Shown here: positions 46,371-55,898 of the stretch, piece by piece
How the letters are laid out: each line of letters begins with the position of its first letter
How positions within the stretch are numbered: position 1 is the first letter of the stretch
NCBI RefSeq assembly: GCF_007786235.1
Contig: NZ_VNFK01000003.1
Span: 1-64,000 of the forward strand
Origin: Paenarthrobacter nitroguajacolicus
GTDB lineage: Bacteria > Actinomycetota > Actinomycetes > Actinomycetales > Micrococcaceae
Direction of reading: 5' to 3'
DNA: 64,000 bases
Translations under genes and position numbers: made by a program
The notes under the pieces: generated by a model
What the model saw: only the letters and a program-made list of their open reading frames with translations
Databases searched by the model: none
Told to the model about the DNA's origin: nothing

Positions 46371-46379
46371 CTTGTAAAT

Positions 46380-46547
46380 CTATTCGGTCACACCTACGAG
46401 GCATTCCTTGAGGTTTTCCGCTTCGGCTGCGTTGAGCTCGACCACAAGTCGTCCCCCGCCCTCCAGCGGCACACGCATGATGAGGCTGCGTCCCTCTTTG
46501 GTAACTTCCATAGGGCCGTCGCCAGTACGTGGTTTCATAGCCGCCAT
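46380..46547 (-). CDS. DUF3117 small protein
   Basis: A 55-aa protein conserved across actinobacteria and of unknown function. Seen: MAAMKPRTGDGPMEVTKEG, then RVPLEGGGRLVVELNAAEAENLKECL. The ATG at 46547 has GGAGGGG ten bases upstream. A minus-strand -10 GATAAT at 46687-46692 would imply a leader of about 130 bases, longer than the gene's needs. The region 46548-46775 otherwise holds nothing I can support. Confidence 0.92.
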   Translation of the reverse strand: MAAMKPRTGDGPMEVTKEGRSLIMRVPLEGGGRLVVELNAAEAENLKECLVGVTE

Positions 46548-46775
46548 TAGGAAAATCCCCTCCATTTGTCCCAAGTCACGCCCAACCCGGCCGGGCTGGA
46601 TCCGCGTCGCAATTGCAGCCGGCGGCACCGTTTGGGAGGCCGCCTTGGCCGGGCACTTTTAGGTGCTTTGTCCTTGCTCGTAGTCCATTATCCCGTACTT
46701 ACCCGCCCGTAGCGAAATCAACCGCGTATTTGTCCGGGCTTTGTACATATTGCCATTCCCCAACAAAGGTCCACG

Positions 46776-48053
46776 TCAGGGCGGATAGTCACCGCCGCCG
46801 GGCAGGGGTGCCCACGCCCAGAGCCACACAACCCAGACGATTTGGAGGAGGACAAACATCACCACTACCGTGCCCCGGTACGCCTTGGACTTGGACAAGA
46901 GGGCCGCACCAAGCGCCAGCGGAAACAGCGGCAGGAGCATCCTGAACGTGCTGGTTTGTGGGTGCAGGAAAACCAGCAAATAGCCCATGTAGCACGCACA
47001 CCACAGTCGCAGCTCCGTTCCGATGGCCCGGACCGGCTTGGAGATCATGACCAGGACGAACAGGGCCGCAAAGACAAACGGCGCCAGCACCCCCAGAACC
47101 GGCCCAAACAGCATTCGGCCGGTGTCGAACCACGGCTTGAACGGCACCAGGTCATGGCCGCGCCACGCCGTCTCCGTACGTGTATAGGCTGCCGGGTCGC
47201 CGGTCACTGCCCAGGCGACTGCGGGCCATACCAAGGCTCCGACGCCCGCAGCGACCACCAAGGCTGCCAGGGACAGCAGGCTGCGGGCCGAAGTCGGATC
47301 ATTGTCACGCCTGGCATCCAACGCCGTCTTCGCGGGCCCGAACCGTTGCCACAAACGCCACAGGAGCAGAAGCCCCACCATGGCCGCGAACGGCACACCC
47401 GTAGGCCGGGACAAGCACATCAAGAGAACCACGGGGATTGCGGCCACGTAGTGGCGGCGAACAATGAGCAGCAAGGAGGCGGAGAGGAGCAAGAGGTTCA
47501 GCGACTCCGCATAGGGAACCTGGAGAATCGGCGAGACCGGAAAAGTGGAGACGAAGATGACGCCCCACATGGCTGCCTGTTTGCCTGCAAACTCGCGGAA
47601 AAGCTTGAAAATCACCAGTGCTGCTCCCAGCCCGGCCACCATCGCGATGGCAGTGAGGGCTTGGAAGGTACCCAACCCGGTCAGGGCGGAAAGAGCCCTT
47701 GCCAGGAAAGGGAAGAGTGCGTAGAAGGCCCAGGCGTTTTCCGTGACCACCCCGTTGCCGTCTACCGGCAGGACGGAGGGATACCCCTTCTCCGCGGCCT
47801 GCTGATACCAGCGTCCGTCCCAGATAGTGATGAAGTTCCAGTAATCCGGAGCCGGCGGGAACCAGGGGTTGGTTCCTTGATGGATGGCGGCCGCCATGAA
47901 GATGCAGGCGCTCACCAGCCGTGCTGCAACGAAAACGATGGATACCTGTAACCACCAAGGCCACCTGGCCATCCTTGCTCCCGTGGCTGCCACCGCACGG
48001 GACAACCGCGCCGTGAGGCCCTCCGCATCCCTTACCGGGGCTTCTGCAGTCAC
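46776..48053 (-). CDS. polytopic GT-C type mannosyltransferase-like membrane protein
   Basis: A 425-aa membrane protein with about nine hydrophobic segments. Seen: an extracytoplasmic loop after the first helix with FITIWDGRWYQQAAEKGYPS, the acidic/aromatic signature of PIG-V-like mannosyltransferases; FYALFPFLARAL; and ILQVPYAESLNLLLLSASLLLIVRR. Relatives use polyprenyl-phosphate sugars to decorate lipids or envelope glycans. The donor and acceptor are unknown. It overlaps the DivIVA-like gene by four bases. Confidence 0.72.
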   Translation of the reverse strand: MTAEAPVRDAEGLTARLSRAVAATGARMARWPWWLQVSIVFVAARLVSACIFMAAAIHQGTNPWFPPAPDYWNFITIWDGRWYQQAAEKGYPSVLPVDGNGVVTENAWAFYALFPFLARALSALTGLGTFQALTAIAMVAGLGAALVIFKLFREFAGKQAAMWGVIFVSTFPVSPILQVPYAESLNLLLLSASLLLIVRRHYVAAIPVVLLMCLSRPTGVPFAAMVGLLLLWRLWQRFGPAKTALDARRDNDPTSARSLLSLAALVVAAGVGALVWPAVAWAVTGDPAAYTRTETAWRGHDLVPFKPWFDTGRMLFGPVLGVLAPFVFAALFVLVMISKPVRAIGTELRLWCACYMGYLLVFLHPQTSTFRMLLPLFPLALGAALLSKSKAYRGTVVVMFVLLQIVWVVWLWAWAPLPGGGDYPP

Positions 48054-48391
48054 TCGGGGTTCCCGCTGGCTTCGCCATCCTCAGGCCGCTGCTGTGCGAG
48101 GACACCAAGTCTTTCGATTTCCCGGTCCTTGGCCTGCAGCTGATCTCTGAGCTCGTCCAGAACCTGATCCACCTGGTCCATTCGGTATCCCCTCAACCCC
48201 AGGGCAAAGCGCAGGGAATCGACGTCGGACGGCCGCGCCTCGGCCGGCAACAGCACCGGGGGCAGGTTGGGAACGGGGTCGTCCAACCCCGCACCCATCG
48301 TGCGGCCCCGGACGATCCCGGCTCCGACATACAGCGCAGCGCCGACCAGGACAATGGCGAGAAACACCAGGAAAAAGCTCACAAGGTCCAT
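48050..48391 (-). CDS. small DivIVA-domain membrane protein
   Basis: A 113-aa protein. Seen: one N-terminal membrane helix (DLVSFFLVFLAIVLVGAALYVGAGIV), then RFALGLRGYRMDQVDQVLDELRDQLQAKDREIERLG. The GYRMDQVDQVLDEL run resembles the lipid-binding N-terminus of DivIVA, here placed after a real membrane helix, with a short coiled coil behind it. It is probably part of a polar or envelope assembly. It sits between the LOG and GT-C genes with a 4-base overlap downstream. Confidence 0.8.
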   Translation of the reverse strand: MDLVSFFLVFLAIVLVGAALYVGAGIVRGRTMGAGLDDPVPNLPPVLLPAEARPSDVDSLRFALGLRGYRMDQVDQVLDELRDQLQAKDREIERLGVLAQQRPEDGEASGNPE

Positions 48392-48409
48392 CGTGCCAGA
48401 AAGGGATAC

Positions 48410-49249
48410 CTATTCCGGGCGTTGGTTTCCGTTAGGAACGGGAGGAAGCGGCGCCCCGTGCAGGACGCGGTGCACGGCGTCGGCGGGGTCATCCACCAAT
48501 TGGATCAGGTCGAGGTCCTTTTCCGACACCATGCCCTCGGCCACGAGTGTCTCCCTGATCCATTCGATCATCGGGCCCCAGAACCGTACGCCCAACAGCA
48601 CGATGGGGAAAGATGTCACCTTGCGGGTTTGGACGAGGACCATCGCTTCAAAGAGTTCGTCGAGAGTTCCGAGCCCACCCGGAAGGACAACGAATCCTTG
48701 AGCGTATTTGACGAACATGGTCTTCCGGGCGAAGAAGTACCGGAAGTTGATCCCCAGGTCTACCCACTGGTTGAGTCCCTGCTCGAACGGCAGTTCTATG
48801 CCAAGGCCTACGGAGACTCCGTTGCCTTCCACGGCACCCTTGTTGGCTGCTTCCATGGAACCCGGCCCTCCGCCGGTGATGACTGCGACGCCGGCCTCCG
48901 CCAGCTTCCGCCCTACGTCCACGGCCATTTCGTAGTATTCGGTCCCCGGCTTGGTGCGGGCAGAGCCGAAGACACTGACGGCGGGACCGAGATCAGCCAG
49001 GGCACCGAAGCCTTCCACGAACTCACTTTGGATCCGAAGGACGCGCCACGGATCGGTATGGATGAATTGTCCGGCACCGCTCGTATCCAGCAAATGCTGG
49101 TCCGACATTCCCGTATCGGCCTGTTTGCGCCGAAGCTCCAGGGAGCCTTTGTGCTTGGCGGGCGCAATCTCCGAAGGCAGGGGCACATGGGTGGTCCTGC
49201 CGTGGCCGTTGGCATCCGGGTTGGGAATTGAGTGCTGGCTGATGCTCAT
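48410..49249 (-). CDS. LOG-family protein (TIGR00730, nucleotide 5'-monophosphate phosphoribohydrolase type)
   Basis: Rossmann-like enzyme of 279 aa; family members release cytokinin-like bases or break down nucleotide monophosphates. Seen: VSVFGSARTKPGTEYYEMAVDVGRKLAEAG near residue 95, ITGGGPGSMEAANKGA, and the active-site PGGLGTLDELFEAMVLVQTRK (PGGxGTxxE). An N-terminal tail of about 75 polar residues with no match precedes the core. It is the first gene of the minus-strand trio and divergent from gluA. Substrate not known. Confidence 0.9.
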   Translation of the reverse strand: MSISQHSIPNPDANGHGRTTHVPLPSEIAPAKHKGSLELRRKQADTGMSDQHLLDTSGAGQFIHTDPWRVLRIQSEFVEGFGALADLGPAVSVFGSARTKPGTEYYEMAVDVGRKLAEAGVAVITGGGPGSMEAANKGAVEGNGVSVGLGIELPFEQGLNQWVDLGINFRYFFARKTMFVKYAQGFVVLPGGLGTLDELFEAMVLVQTRKVTSFPIVLLGVRFWGPMIEWIRETLVAEGMVSEKDLDLIQLVDDPADAVHRVLHGAPLPPVPNGNQRPE

Positions 49250-49412
49250 TGCCCAAGGCTAGCGCTTATGGACGCCAGCTCCGTCGCAGCGACCCGGTTG
49301 TTGCATTGCAGTCTGGTATATCGCTGGAGAGCAGGTTTCTGTTCAGTCACGATCTTGGGGAAGTTGCCGTGACCGTGGTCATATTTGCCTCTTTGTTCGC
49401 TAGATTCGTCGT

Positions 49413-50168
49413 ATGACTACTCAAGCGTCCGGCGATGCCCTCGTCTCACTGAATGGCGTCAACAAGCATTACGGTCAATTGCACGTCCTGAAGGACATCA
49501 ACCTTCAGGTTCGGAAGGGTGAAGTCGTGGTGGTAATCGGACCTTCCGGCTCCGGTAAATCCACGCTGTGCCGCGCGATCAACCGTTTGGAAACGATTGA
49601 CGACGGCGATATTGCCATTGACGGGAAGAAGCTCCCCGAGGAAGGCAAGGACCTCGCCCACCTGCGGGCCGACGTCGGAATGGTCTTCCAGTCCTTTAAC
49701 CTGTTCGCCCACAAGACGATTCTTGAGAACGTCACCCTGGGCCCCATCAAGGTGAAGAAAGTGGCCAAGGGCACGGCTGACAAAGAGGCCATGGCACTCC
49801 TGGAACGCGTAGGCGTCGGGCACCAGGCACCGAAGCTTCCCGCCCAGCTTTCCGGTGGCCAGCAGCAGCGTGTAGCCATCGCCCGCGCACTGGCCATGAA
49901 GCCGAAAGTGATGCTTTTCGACGAGCCCACTTCGGCGTTGGACCCGGAAATGATCAATGAGGTCCTGGACGTCATGATCCAGCTGGCCAAGGAAGGCATG
50001 ACCATGATCGTGGTCACTCACGAGATGGGCTTCGCCCGCAAGGCTGCCGATCGCGTGGTGTTCATGGCTGATGGCCAGATCGTGGAAGATGCCACCCCCG
50101 AGGAATTCTTCACCAACCCCAAGAGCAACCGAGCCAAGGACTTCTTGTCCAAGCTCTTGACCCACTAG
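49413..50168 (+). CDS. gluA: glutamate ABC transporter ATP-binding protein
   Basis: ATPase of a glutamate importer, 251 aa. Seen: GPSGSGKST near residue 47, [35 protein letters not shown] and [11 protein letters not shown]. The order ATPase, receptor, permease, permease matches corynebacterial gluABCD. The ATG has no ribosome site; TAGATT at 49401-49406 ends six bases before it, so the message may be leaderless. The 163-base gap to the LOG gene holds the divergent control region. Confidence 0.9.
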   Translation: MTTQASGDALVSLNGVNKHYGQLHVLKDINLQVRKGEVVVVIGPSGSGKSTLCRAINRLETIDDGDIAIDGKKLPEEGKDLAHLRADVGMVFQSFNLFAHKTILENVTLGPIKVKKVAKGTADKEAMALLERVGVGHQAPKLPAQLSGGQQQRVAIARALAMKPKVMLFDEPTSALDPEMINEVLDVMIQLAKEGMTMIVVTHEMGFARKAADRVVFMADGQIVEDATPEEFFTNPKSNRAKDFLSKLLTH

Positions 50169-50222
50169 CTCCTTACCGCCCGCACCCCGGCCGTAAGGCG
50201 GCCATCCAATGAAAGGAACGTC

Positions 50223-51101
50223 ATGAAGTCTCTTATTACCCGGAGGAAGTCACTCCTGGTGGCCGCATCGGCTGCGCTTGCTCTCTCGCTGAGCGCTTGC
50301 GGTGGCGGAAGCGGCTCGACGCCTGCCCCTGTTGCCTCGGCAAGTTTCGAGGCCGGCACCACGATGGAGAAGCTGAACAAGGCTCAGAAGATCACCATCG
50401 GAACCAAGTTCGACCAGCCGCTCTTCGGCCAGAAGGGCCTGGACGGCAAGCCTGTCGGATTCGACGTCGAGATCGGCAAGGCAATCGCTGCGAACCTGGG
50501 CATTCCGGCTGACAAGATCGAATGGGTGGAGACCGTCTCCCAGAACCGCGAATCGTTCATTGAGCAGGGCCGCGTTGACCTCGTCATTGCCACCTACACC
50601 ATCAATGACGCCCGGAAGGAAAAGGTCTCCTTCGCAGGACCGTACTACGAAGCAGGCCAGGCACTGCTGGTGAACAAGGACGACAACTCCATCACCAAGC
50701 CCGAGGACGTTGCCGGCAAGAAGGTTTGCTCCGTCACGGGTTCCACCCCGGCCAAGACCATCGCCGAAAAGTACAACGCCGAGGTAGTCCCTGCGGCCAC
50801 GTATACCGCTTGCCTGGAGCCGCTGCGCAACAAGCAGGTTGTCGCCGTCACCACGGATAACGTCATCCTCGCCGGTTACGTGGACAAGGAACCGGATGCC
50901 TTCAAGCTCGCTTCGGATGAAACCTTCACCAAGGAGCCTTACGGCATCGGCCTGAAGAAGGACGATACCGTCTTCCGCAACTGGATCAACGACCAGCTTG
51001 AGGGCTTCGCCAAGGGCGACACCTACAAGAAGGCTTGGGAAGCCACTGCAGGCAAGGTCATCAAGACCACCCCTGAACTTCCTGCGATCAACCGCTACTA
51101 G
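50223..51101 (+). CDS. gluB: glutamate ABC transporter substrate-binding lipoprotein
   Basis: Receptor of the importer, 292 aa. Seen: signal peptide with lipobox LSLSAC (Cys at about 27); a Gly/Ser/Pro linker; then ITIGTKFDQPLFGQKG, GFDVEIGKAIAANLG and DLVIATYTINDARKEKVSFAGPYYEAGQALLV, all typical of the glutamate/aspartate receptor group. The ATG follows GAAAGGAA. A perfect 14-bp hairpin follows its stop before gluC. Confidence 0.9.
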   Translation: MKSLITRRKSLLVAASAALALSLSACGGGSGSTPAPVASASFEAGTTMEKLNKAQKITIGTKFDQPLFGQKGLDGKPVGFDVEIGKAIAANLGIPADKIEWVETVSQNRESFIEQGRVDLVIATYTINDARKEKVSFAGPYYEAGQALLVNKDDNSITKPEDVAGKKVCSVTGSTPAKTIAEKYNAEVVPAATYTACLEPLRNKQVVAVTTDNVILAGYVDKEPDAFKLASDETFTKEPYGIGLKKDDTVFRNWINDQLEGFAKGDTYKKAWEATAGKVIKTTPELPAINRY

Positions 51102-51109
51102 TCAGACCT

Positions 51110-51147
51110 GTCAACTGCCGCCGCCCAACCGGACGGCGGCAGTTGAC
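51110..51147. other. intercistronic hairpin between gluB and gluC
   Basis: A perfect 14-bp stem (51110-51123 with 51134-51147; GTCAACTGCCGCCG / CGGCGGCAGTTGAC) with a 10-base loop. There is no T-tract behind it. In such operons a stem here usually stabilises the receptor message or lowers the permease message, so I read it as a stability or attenuation element. Confidence 0.7.
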
Positions 51148-51192
51148 GACTCCAGGACCCTGTTCCCTGATTAGCTGCAGCCAAAGGAAGCC

Positions 51193-51843
51193 ATGGACGC
51201 CGTCATAGCAAGCCTCCCCGAATACTGGGACGGATTTCTCCGAACCCTCTATCTCTCCGTCATTTCAGGAATCATTGCCCTCATCGTCGGCACACTCCTG
51301 GCGGCCATGCGGGTATCCCCCGTGGCTGCACTCCGCGGATTCAGCATGTTCTACGTTGAAGTCGCCCGAAACACCCCGTTGACCATCATCTTCTTCTTCG
51401 CAGCCATCGTGCTCCCCCGGCTGGGCGTCAAGTTCGAACAGTTCGAAGTTGCCGCCATCATCGCGTTGAGCAGTTACACGGCGGCCTTCATCGCCGAAGC
51501 CGTCCGTTCCGGTGTCAACAGCGTGCCCGTTGGCCAGGCCGAAGCCGCCCGCAGCGTGGGCATGACGTTTACCCAGGTTTTGGGTTTCATCGTTCTTCCC
51601 CAAGCCGTCCGTACCGTCATACCCCCGTTGATCAATATCCTGATCGCACTGGTCAAGAACTCTTCCGTGGCCGGCGCATTCTTCGTCCTTGAGCTCTTCG
51701 GCTACGGTCGGCAGCTTTCCAACGACTACGGCGATCAAGTTCTCTGGATCCTGCTTGGGGTGGCGTTCTTCTACCTCCTGATCACGGTGCCGCTGGGCCT
51801 CCTGGCGCACTTTGTTGAACGAAAGGTGGCGATTGCCCGATGA
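51193..51843 (+). CDS. gluC: glutamate ABC transporter permease
   Basis: First permease, 216 aa with about five helices. Seen: DGFLRTLYLSVISGIIALIVGTLLAAMRVSP; FYVEVARNTPLTIIFFF; and the EAA loop GQAEAARSVGMTFTQVLGFIVLPQAVRTVIPPLINI. The ATG at 51193 follows AAAGGAAG. Its stop overlaps the gluD start by four bases. It pairs with gluD to form the channel. Confidence 0.9.
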   Translation: MDAVIASLPEYWDGFLRTLYLSVISGIIALIVGTLLAAMRVSPVAALRGFSMFYVEVARNTPLTIIFFFAAIVLPRLGVKFEQFEVAAIIALSSYTAAFIAEAVRSGVNSVPVGQAEAARSVGMTFTQVLGFIVLPQAVRTVIPPLINILIALVKNSSVAGAFFVLELFGYGRQLSNDYGDQVLWILLGVAFFYLLITVPLGLLAHFVERKVAIAR

Positions 51844-52733
51844 CCTCGGTCCTGTACGACGTCCCCGGGCCCAAGGCCCGCCTCTACTCACTCCTTGGAT
51901 CCGCGGCCGGAATCCTGATCATCCTCGGTGTCCTGGCCATCGCTGTCACGACGCTGGCCCAGCAGGGCATTTTCGACGCCGACCGCTGGGAGATCTTCTA
52001 CGGCCCCATGGCGCCGGATGTCTGGAGCTTGATTGGTCAAGGCATCCTCTCCACGCTGGCTGCGGCTGCCGTAGCGGCCGTGATCGCCTTCCCACTCGGC
52101 ATCGCCCTCTGCCTCCTGCGCATCTCCCTGATTGCGTGGATCCGGGTTCCCACGCAGGTAGTGCTTGAGTTCCTTCGCGGCATGCCCGTGGTCCTCATGA
52201 TGTTGTTCGTCCTGCTGGTTTTCGCCACAGGGCAGTTCCAAGCCGTGGTGGTTGGCTTGGTGCTTTACAACGCCGCGATCTTCGCCGAGATCCTGCGTGC
52301 AGGCATTCAGTCCCTCCCCAAGGGGCAGCGCGAGGCTGGCCTTGCCATCGGCTTGCGCAGCTTCCAATCACGGATGTCCATCGAGTTCCCACAGGCAGTA
52401 CGCCGCATGCTTCCGTCGTTGGTTGCACAGCTGGTGGTCCTGCTCAAGGACACCTCGCTCGGCTACATCGTGGGCTACGAGGAACTCCTGCGGAAGATCC
52501 AGATCATGGCGGACTTCCTGGGTCCGGATTTCCTGTTCCCGGCGTTCTTCGTGGGCGCCGCGATCTACATCCTGATCAACCTCACCGTGTCAAGGATCGC
52601 CATCCTGATCGAGCGCCGCGGTTCCAAGAAAGCCGCCGGCGGCGTAGCAGCCCCCAGCCTTCGAACGGGCCTCATGGTGGGTGGAGACGACCCCATCGCA
52701 AAGGACTCCGTCGAGGGACCTGACAAGAAGTAA
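51840..52733 (+). CDS. gluD: glutamate ABC transporter permease
   Basis: Second permease, 297 aa. Seen: N-terminal soluble stretch of about 20 residues, membrane helices, a polar loop, WIRVPTQVVLEFLRGMPVVLMMLFVLLVF, and the EAA loop GQREAGLAIGLRSFQSRMSIEFPQAVRRMLPSL. The C-terminal ~40 residues are cytoplasmic and polar. It is longer than GluC, as in the corynebacterial pair. A strong terminator follows within 20 bases. Confidence 0.9.
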   Translation: MTSVLYDVPGPKARLYSLLGSAAGILIILGVLAIAVTTLAQQGIFDADRWEIFYGPMAPDVWSLIGQGILSTLAAAAVAAVIAFPLGIALCLLRISLIAWIRVPTQVVLEFLRGMPVVLMMLFVLLVFATGQFQAVVVGLVLYNAAIFAEILRAGIQSLPKGQREAGLAIGLRSFQSRMSIEFPQAVRRMLPSLVAQLVVLLKDTSLGYIVGYEELLRKIQIMADFLGPDFLFPAFFVGAAIYILINLTVSRIAILIERRGSKKAAGGVAAPSLRTGLMVGGDDPIAKDSVEGPDKK

Positions 52734-52748
52734 CAACCCCGATACAAA

Positions 52749-52784
52749 GAAGGTCCGCAGCCATCCGGCTGCGGACCTTCTTTT
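52749..52784 (+). terminator. rho-independent terminator of the gluABCD operon
   Basis: A perfect 14-bp stem (GAAGGTCCGCAGCC / GGCTGCGGACCTTC) around ATCC, followed by TTTTGTT. It also ends 13 bases before the convergent dapE stop. Confidence 0.9.
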
Positions 52785-52796
52785 GTTGGAGCCTGG

Positions 52797-53921
52797 CTAC
52801 GGCGCCAACCACGTCCTCAGTGCACGGAGGCACTCACGGACAGCGTCGGCGTCGACGTGCTCGTTGTCCTTGTGCGCCAGCAGCGGATCGCCCGGCCCGA
52901 AGTTCACAGCAGGGATGCCCAGTTCGCTGAAACGCGCGACGTCGGTCCACCCGTACTTGGGCTTGGGCTCGGCGCCCACTGCGGCAACGAACGACGCGGC
53001 GGCGGGGTGGTTCAGTCCGGGTCGCGCGCCGGCAGCGGCGTCCGTGCGGACGACGTCGAAGCCTTCCAGAAGGTCCCGGACGTGCGCCTCCGCTTGGTCG
53101 GGAGTCTTGTCCGGAGCGAAGCGGTAGTTGATCTCCACAACGCAGCGGTCAGGGATGACGTTGCCTGCTGTGCCGCCATTGATCTTCACCGCATTGAGGC
53201 TTTCACGGTAGTCCAGGCCATCGACGTTGATGGTCCTGGGCTCATATGCCGCCAACCGGGCAAGGATGGGAGCTGCGGCATGGATGGCGTTGACGCCCAT
53301 CCATGCGCGCGCAGAGTGGGCCGTTTCGCCGATGGTGGTGGCTTCGAAGCGGCTGGTTCCATTGCAACCACCCTCCACAGTGCCGTGCGTTGGCTCCAAC
53401 AGGATCGCGAAATCGCCGCGGAGCAGATCTCCGTGGTTGCGGACCAAACGGCCCAGACCACTCTTCACAGCTTCCACTTCTTCATGGTCGTAGAAGACGA
53501 AAGTGACATCCTTGTCCGGCTGCCGGCCGTCGTCGAACAGTGTTGCGGCCAGCGCGAGTTGCACCGCTACACCGCCCTTCATGTCCGTGGTTCCGCGGCC
53601 ATAGAGCACGCCTTCGCCGGGTACACCGGACTCCCACGTCGCCGGGACAGTGCCCAAGGAGCCTTCAACGGTGGGCAGCGGCACGGTGTCCAGATGCCCG
53701 GCCAGGATGACACGTTCAGCACGGCCAAGCTCGGTGCGGGCGATGATGGCATCACCGTCCCGAACTACCGTGTAGGCCGGAATGGCGCGCAGGGCGGACT
53801 CGACGGCGTCGGCGAGTTCGGTCTCGTTGCCGGAGACGCTGTTGAAATCGATCAGCGCCGCCGTCAGCACGGCAACGTCCTGGCGCAGGTCGAGGAGGGC
53901 GGGAGCAGGGTTCAGGGTCAC
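52797..53921 (-). CDS. dapE: succinyl-diaminopimelate desuccinylase
   Basis: Zinc/cobalt enzyme of the succinylase lysine/diaminopimelate pathway, M20 family, 374 aa. Seen: [11 protein letters not shown] (His ligand), [22 protein letters not shown] (bridging Asp), [20 protein letters not shown] (catalytic and ligand Glu), [15 protein letters not shown], and [16 protein letters not shown] (last His ligand). A complete metal site is visible. It is divergent from dapD, whose product lies two steps earlier. Confidence 0.95.
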   Translation of the reverse strand: MTLNPAPALLDLRQDVAVLTAALIDFNSVSGNETELADAVESALRAIPAYTVVRDGDAIIARTELGRAERVILAGHLDTVPLPTVEGSLGTVPATWESGVPGEGVLYGRGTTDMKGGVAVQLALAATLFDDGRQPDKDVTFVFYDHEEVEAVKSGLGRLVRNHGDLLRGDFAILLEPTHGTVEGGCNGTSRFEATTIGETAHSARAWMGVNAIHAAAPILARLAAYEPRTINVDGLDYRESLNAVKINGGTAGNVIPDRCVVEINYRFAPDKTPDQAEAHVRDLLEGFDVVRTDAAAGARPGLNHPAAASFVAAVGAEPKPKYGWTDVARFSELGIPAVNFGPGDPLLAHKDNEHVDADAVRECLRALRTWLAP

Positions 53922-53980
53922 CCGTACAGCTTAATCCCCCGCAAGCACCACGAATGCGACCTGCACGGTGTGAGACGGGT

Positions 53981-54010
53981 TTTAACCGACCTCCGACTGC
54001 TGGATACACT
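53981..54010 (+). promoter_or_regulatory. predicted leaderless promoter of dapD
   Basis: TTTAAC at 53981-53986, an 18-base spacer, then TACACT at 54005-54010. The start point falls on the A of the dapD ATG at 54017. There is no ribosome site between. Confidence 0.6.
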
Positions 54011-54016
54011 TGGCCC

Positions 54017-55042
54017 ATGACTGAAACTGCTTCCTCTGCTGTGCCCGCAAACGCACCCGCTAACCACCGATCAGCTTACGGATTCGGCCTCGCCACCATC
54101 GCCACCTCGGCCTCCGGGGAAGCAACCGTGCTGGATGTCTGGTTCCCCGCTCCGGCCCTGGGCGTTGCAGCCGAGACCCTGCGCGACGTCGAAAACGCCG
54201 ACCCTGCGCTCACCGCCCTCGCTGAAGAAGGCAACGATGCCGATCGTGGCACCGAGCAGAAGGTGGTCTTCGCCCAGATCGACCTCGATGCCGCGCCGGC
54301 AGATACCGCAGACGCCTACCTCCGTTTGCATCTCCTCTCGCACCGCTTGGTGAAGCCGAACAGCATCAACCTCGACGGCGTTTTCGGCAAGCTTCCCAAC
54401 GTTGTATGGACCAACTTCGGTCCGGCCGCGGTAGACGGCTTCGAACTCACCCGTGCACGCCTGCGCAAGCGCGGCAACGTGGTGGTCTACGGCGTGGACA
54501 AGTTCCCGCGCATGGTTGATTACGTTGTCCCCACCGGCGTCCGCATTGCAGACGCCGACCGCGTCCGCTTGGGCGCCCACCTCGCTGAAGGCACCACCGT
54601 GATGCATGAGGGCTTCGTGAACTTCAACGCCGGCACCTTGGGCACCTCCATGGTGGAGGGCCGCATCTCCGCTGGCGTCGTGGCCGGCGACGGCACGGAT
54701 GTCGGCGGCGGCGCGTCCATCATGGGCACGCTCTCCGGTGGCGGCAAGGAAAAGATCGCACTCGGCGAGCGTGTGCTTTTGGGCGCCAACTCCGGCGTGG
54801 GCATCAGCATCGGTGATGACTCAGTAGTTGAGGCCGGTCTTTACGTAACGGCCGGAACGCGAGTCCGCGTCCCGGGTCCGAAAGACGAAAACGGTGAAGA
54901 CACCAGCAAGATCATCAAGGCCGTGGAACTCTCAGGCGTCCCCAACCTCCTCTTCCGCCGCAACTCCACCACCGGTGGCGTGGAAGTCCTTCCGCGCAAG
55001 GGCCAGACGGTGGAGTTGAACGAGGCACTTCACGCCAATTAG
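54017..55042 (+). CDS. dapD: tetrahydrodipicolinate N-succinyltransferase
   Basis: Succinylates tetrahydrodipicolinate. This is the long actinobacterial form, 341 aa. Seen: an N-terminal alpha/beta domain; [19 protein letters not shown]; and a left-handed beta-helix C-terminal half with hexapeptide repeats through [44 protein letters not shown], including the likely catalytic Glu in MVEGR. The ATG at 54017 is used because the promoter sits directly before it; the longer frame overlaps that promoter. Confidence 0.95.
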   Translation: MTETASSAVPANAPANHRSAYGFGLATIATSASGEATVLDVWFPAPALGVAAETLRDVENADPALTALAEEGNDADRGTEQKVVFAQIDLDAAPADTADAYLRLHLLSHRLVKPNSINLDGVFGKLPNVVWTNFGPAAVDGFELTRARLRKRGNVVVYGVDKFPRMVDYVVPTGVRIADADRVRLGAHLAEGTTVMHEGFVNFNAGTLGTSMVEGRISAGVVAGDGTDVGGGASIMGTLSGGGKEKIALGERVLLGANSGVGISIGDDSVVEAGLYVTAGTRVRVPGPKDENGEDTSKIIKAVELSGVPNLLFRRNSTTGGVEVLPRKGQTVELNEALHAN

Positions 55043-55055
55043 CAGGAGGACATCC

Positions 55056-55898
55056 GTGCGCCGGTTCCGCCGCGCCATCGTTGCGGTGCTGGCTCTGGGC
55101 CTCGTAGCAGGTGCCATTTATGCGATCGTTGCTGTGCTGCAGCGCTCCGAGACCCTGGTCACGGAGCGCTGCGTCGCCGTCGTCGGCGCCGAAACCCATG
55201 AACTGGCCACCGACCAGGCAGCGAACGCATCGCTGATCTCTGCCATCTCCGTCCAACGTGGCCTGCCGCCCAGGGCGGCGAGCATTGCGCTGGCCACCGC
55301 CATGCAGGAATCCAGGCTGCGGAACATCAACTACGGTGACCAAGCGGGACCCGATTCCCGTGGGTTGTTCCAGCAGAGGCCGTCCCAGGGCTGGGGCACC
55401 GAGGCTCAAGTCATGGACCCCGTCTACGCCACCAACGCGTTCTACGACGGCCTGGTCAAAGTACCCGGCTACGAGACCATGGAGATCACCCAGGCCGCCC
55501 AAGCAGTCCAGCGCTCCGCGTTCCCCCGCGCCTACGCCCAACACGAACCCATGGGCCGGGCCTTCGCTTCGGCGTTGACCGGGCACTCGGAATCATCGCT
55601 AAGCTGCGAACTGCGCATGCCCGAGGGGGCAGGTGACCCTGCCGCCGTCGTAAATGAACTGACGACGGCGTTCGGCACCCAAGCGGCCACGGTTCAGGGC
55701 CGCTCGGTCCAGCTGGAGGCGACCGGCACCCAAGCCTGGGCACTGGCTCATTGGGCAGTGGCGAACGCCAAGACCTTGGCCATCACGCAAGTTGACGTCG
55801 CGGGCCAGACGTGGAATCGCGAGAAGCGCGACGGTTGGCAAGCCTCGGCTGCGGCCTCCGCGGGCGTCACCATTACCGTATCCGCCCCACCCACGTGA
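55056..55898 (+). CDS. exported lysozyme-fold-like protein
   Basis: A 280-aa protein. Seen: one N-terminal signal/membrane helix (RRFRRAIVAVLALGLVAGAIYAIVAVL), then LPPRAASIALATAMQESRLRNINYGDQAGPDSRGLFQQRPSQGWG (about residues 70-115). The Glu in AMQES and the GLFQQ run resemble lysozyme-like lytic transglycosylases. The last 90 residues are a small mixed domain. Relatives are sometimes labelled heavy-metal transporters, which nothing here supports. It starts with GTG, 13 bases after dapD and preceded by AGGAGG, so it is cotranscribed with dapD. A wall role is inferred. Confidence 0.7.
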   Translation: MRRFRRAIVAVLALGLVAGAIYAIVAVLQRSETLVTERCVAVVGAETHELATDQAANASLISAISVQRGLPPRAASIALATAMQESRLRNINYGDQAGPDSRGLFQQRPSQGWGTEAQVMDPVYATNAFYDGLVKVPGYETMEITQAAQAVQRSAFPRAYAQHEPMGRAFASALTGHSESSLSCELRMPEGAGDPAAVVNELTTAFGTQAATVQGRSVQLEATGTQAWALAHWAVANAKTLAITQVDVAGQTWNREKRDGWQASAAASAGVTITVSAPPT

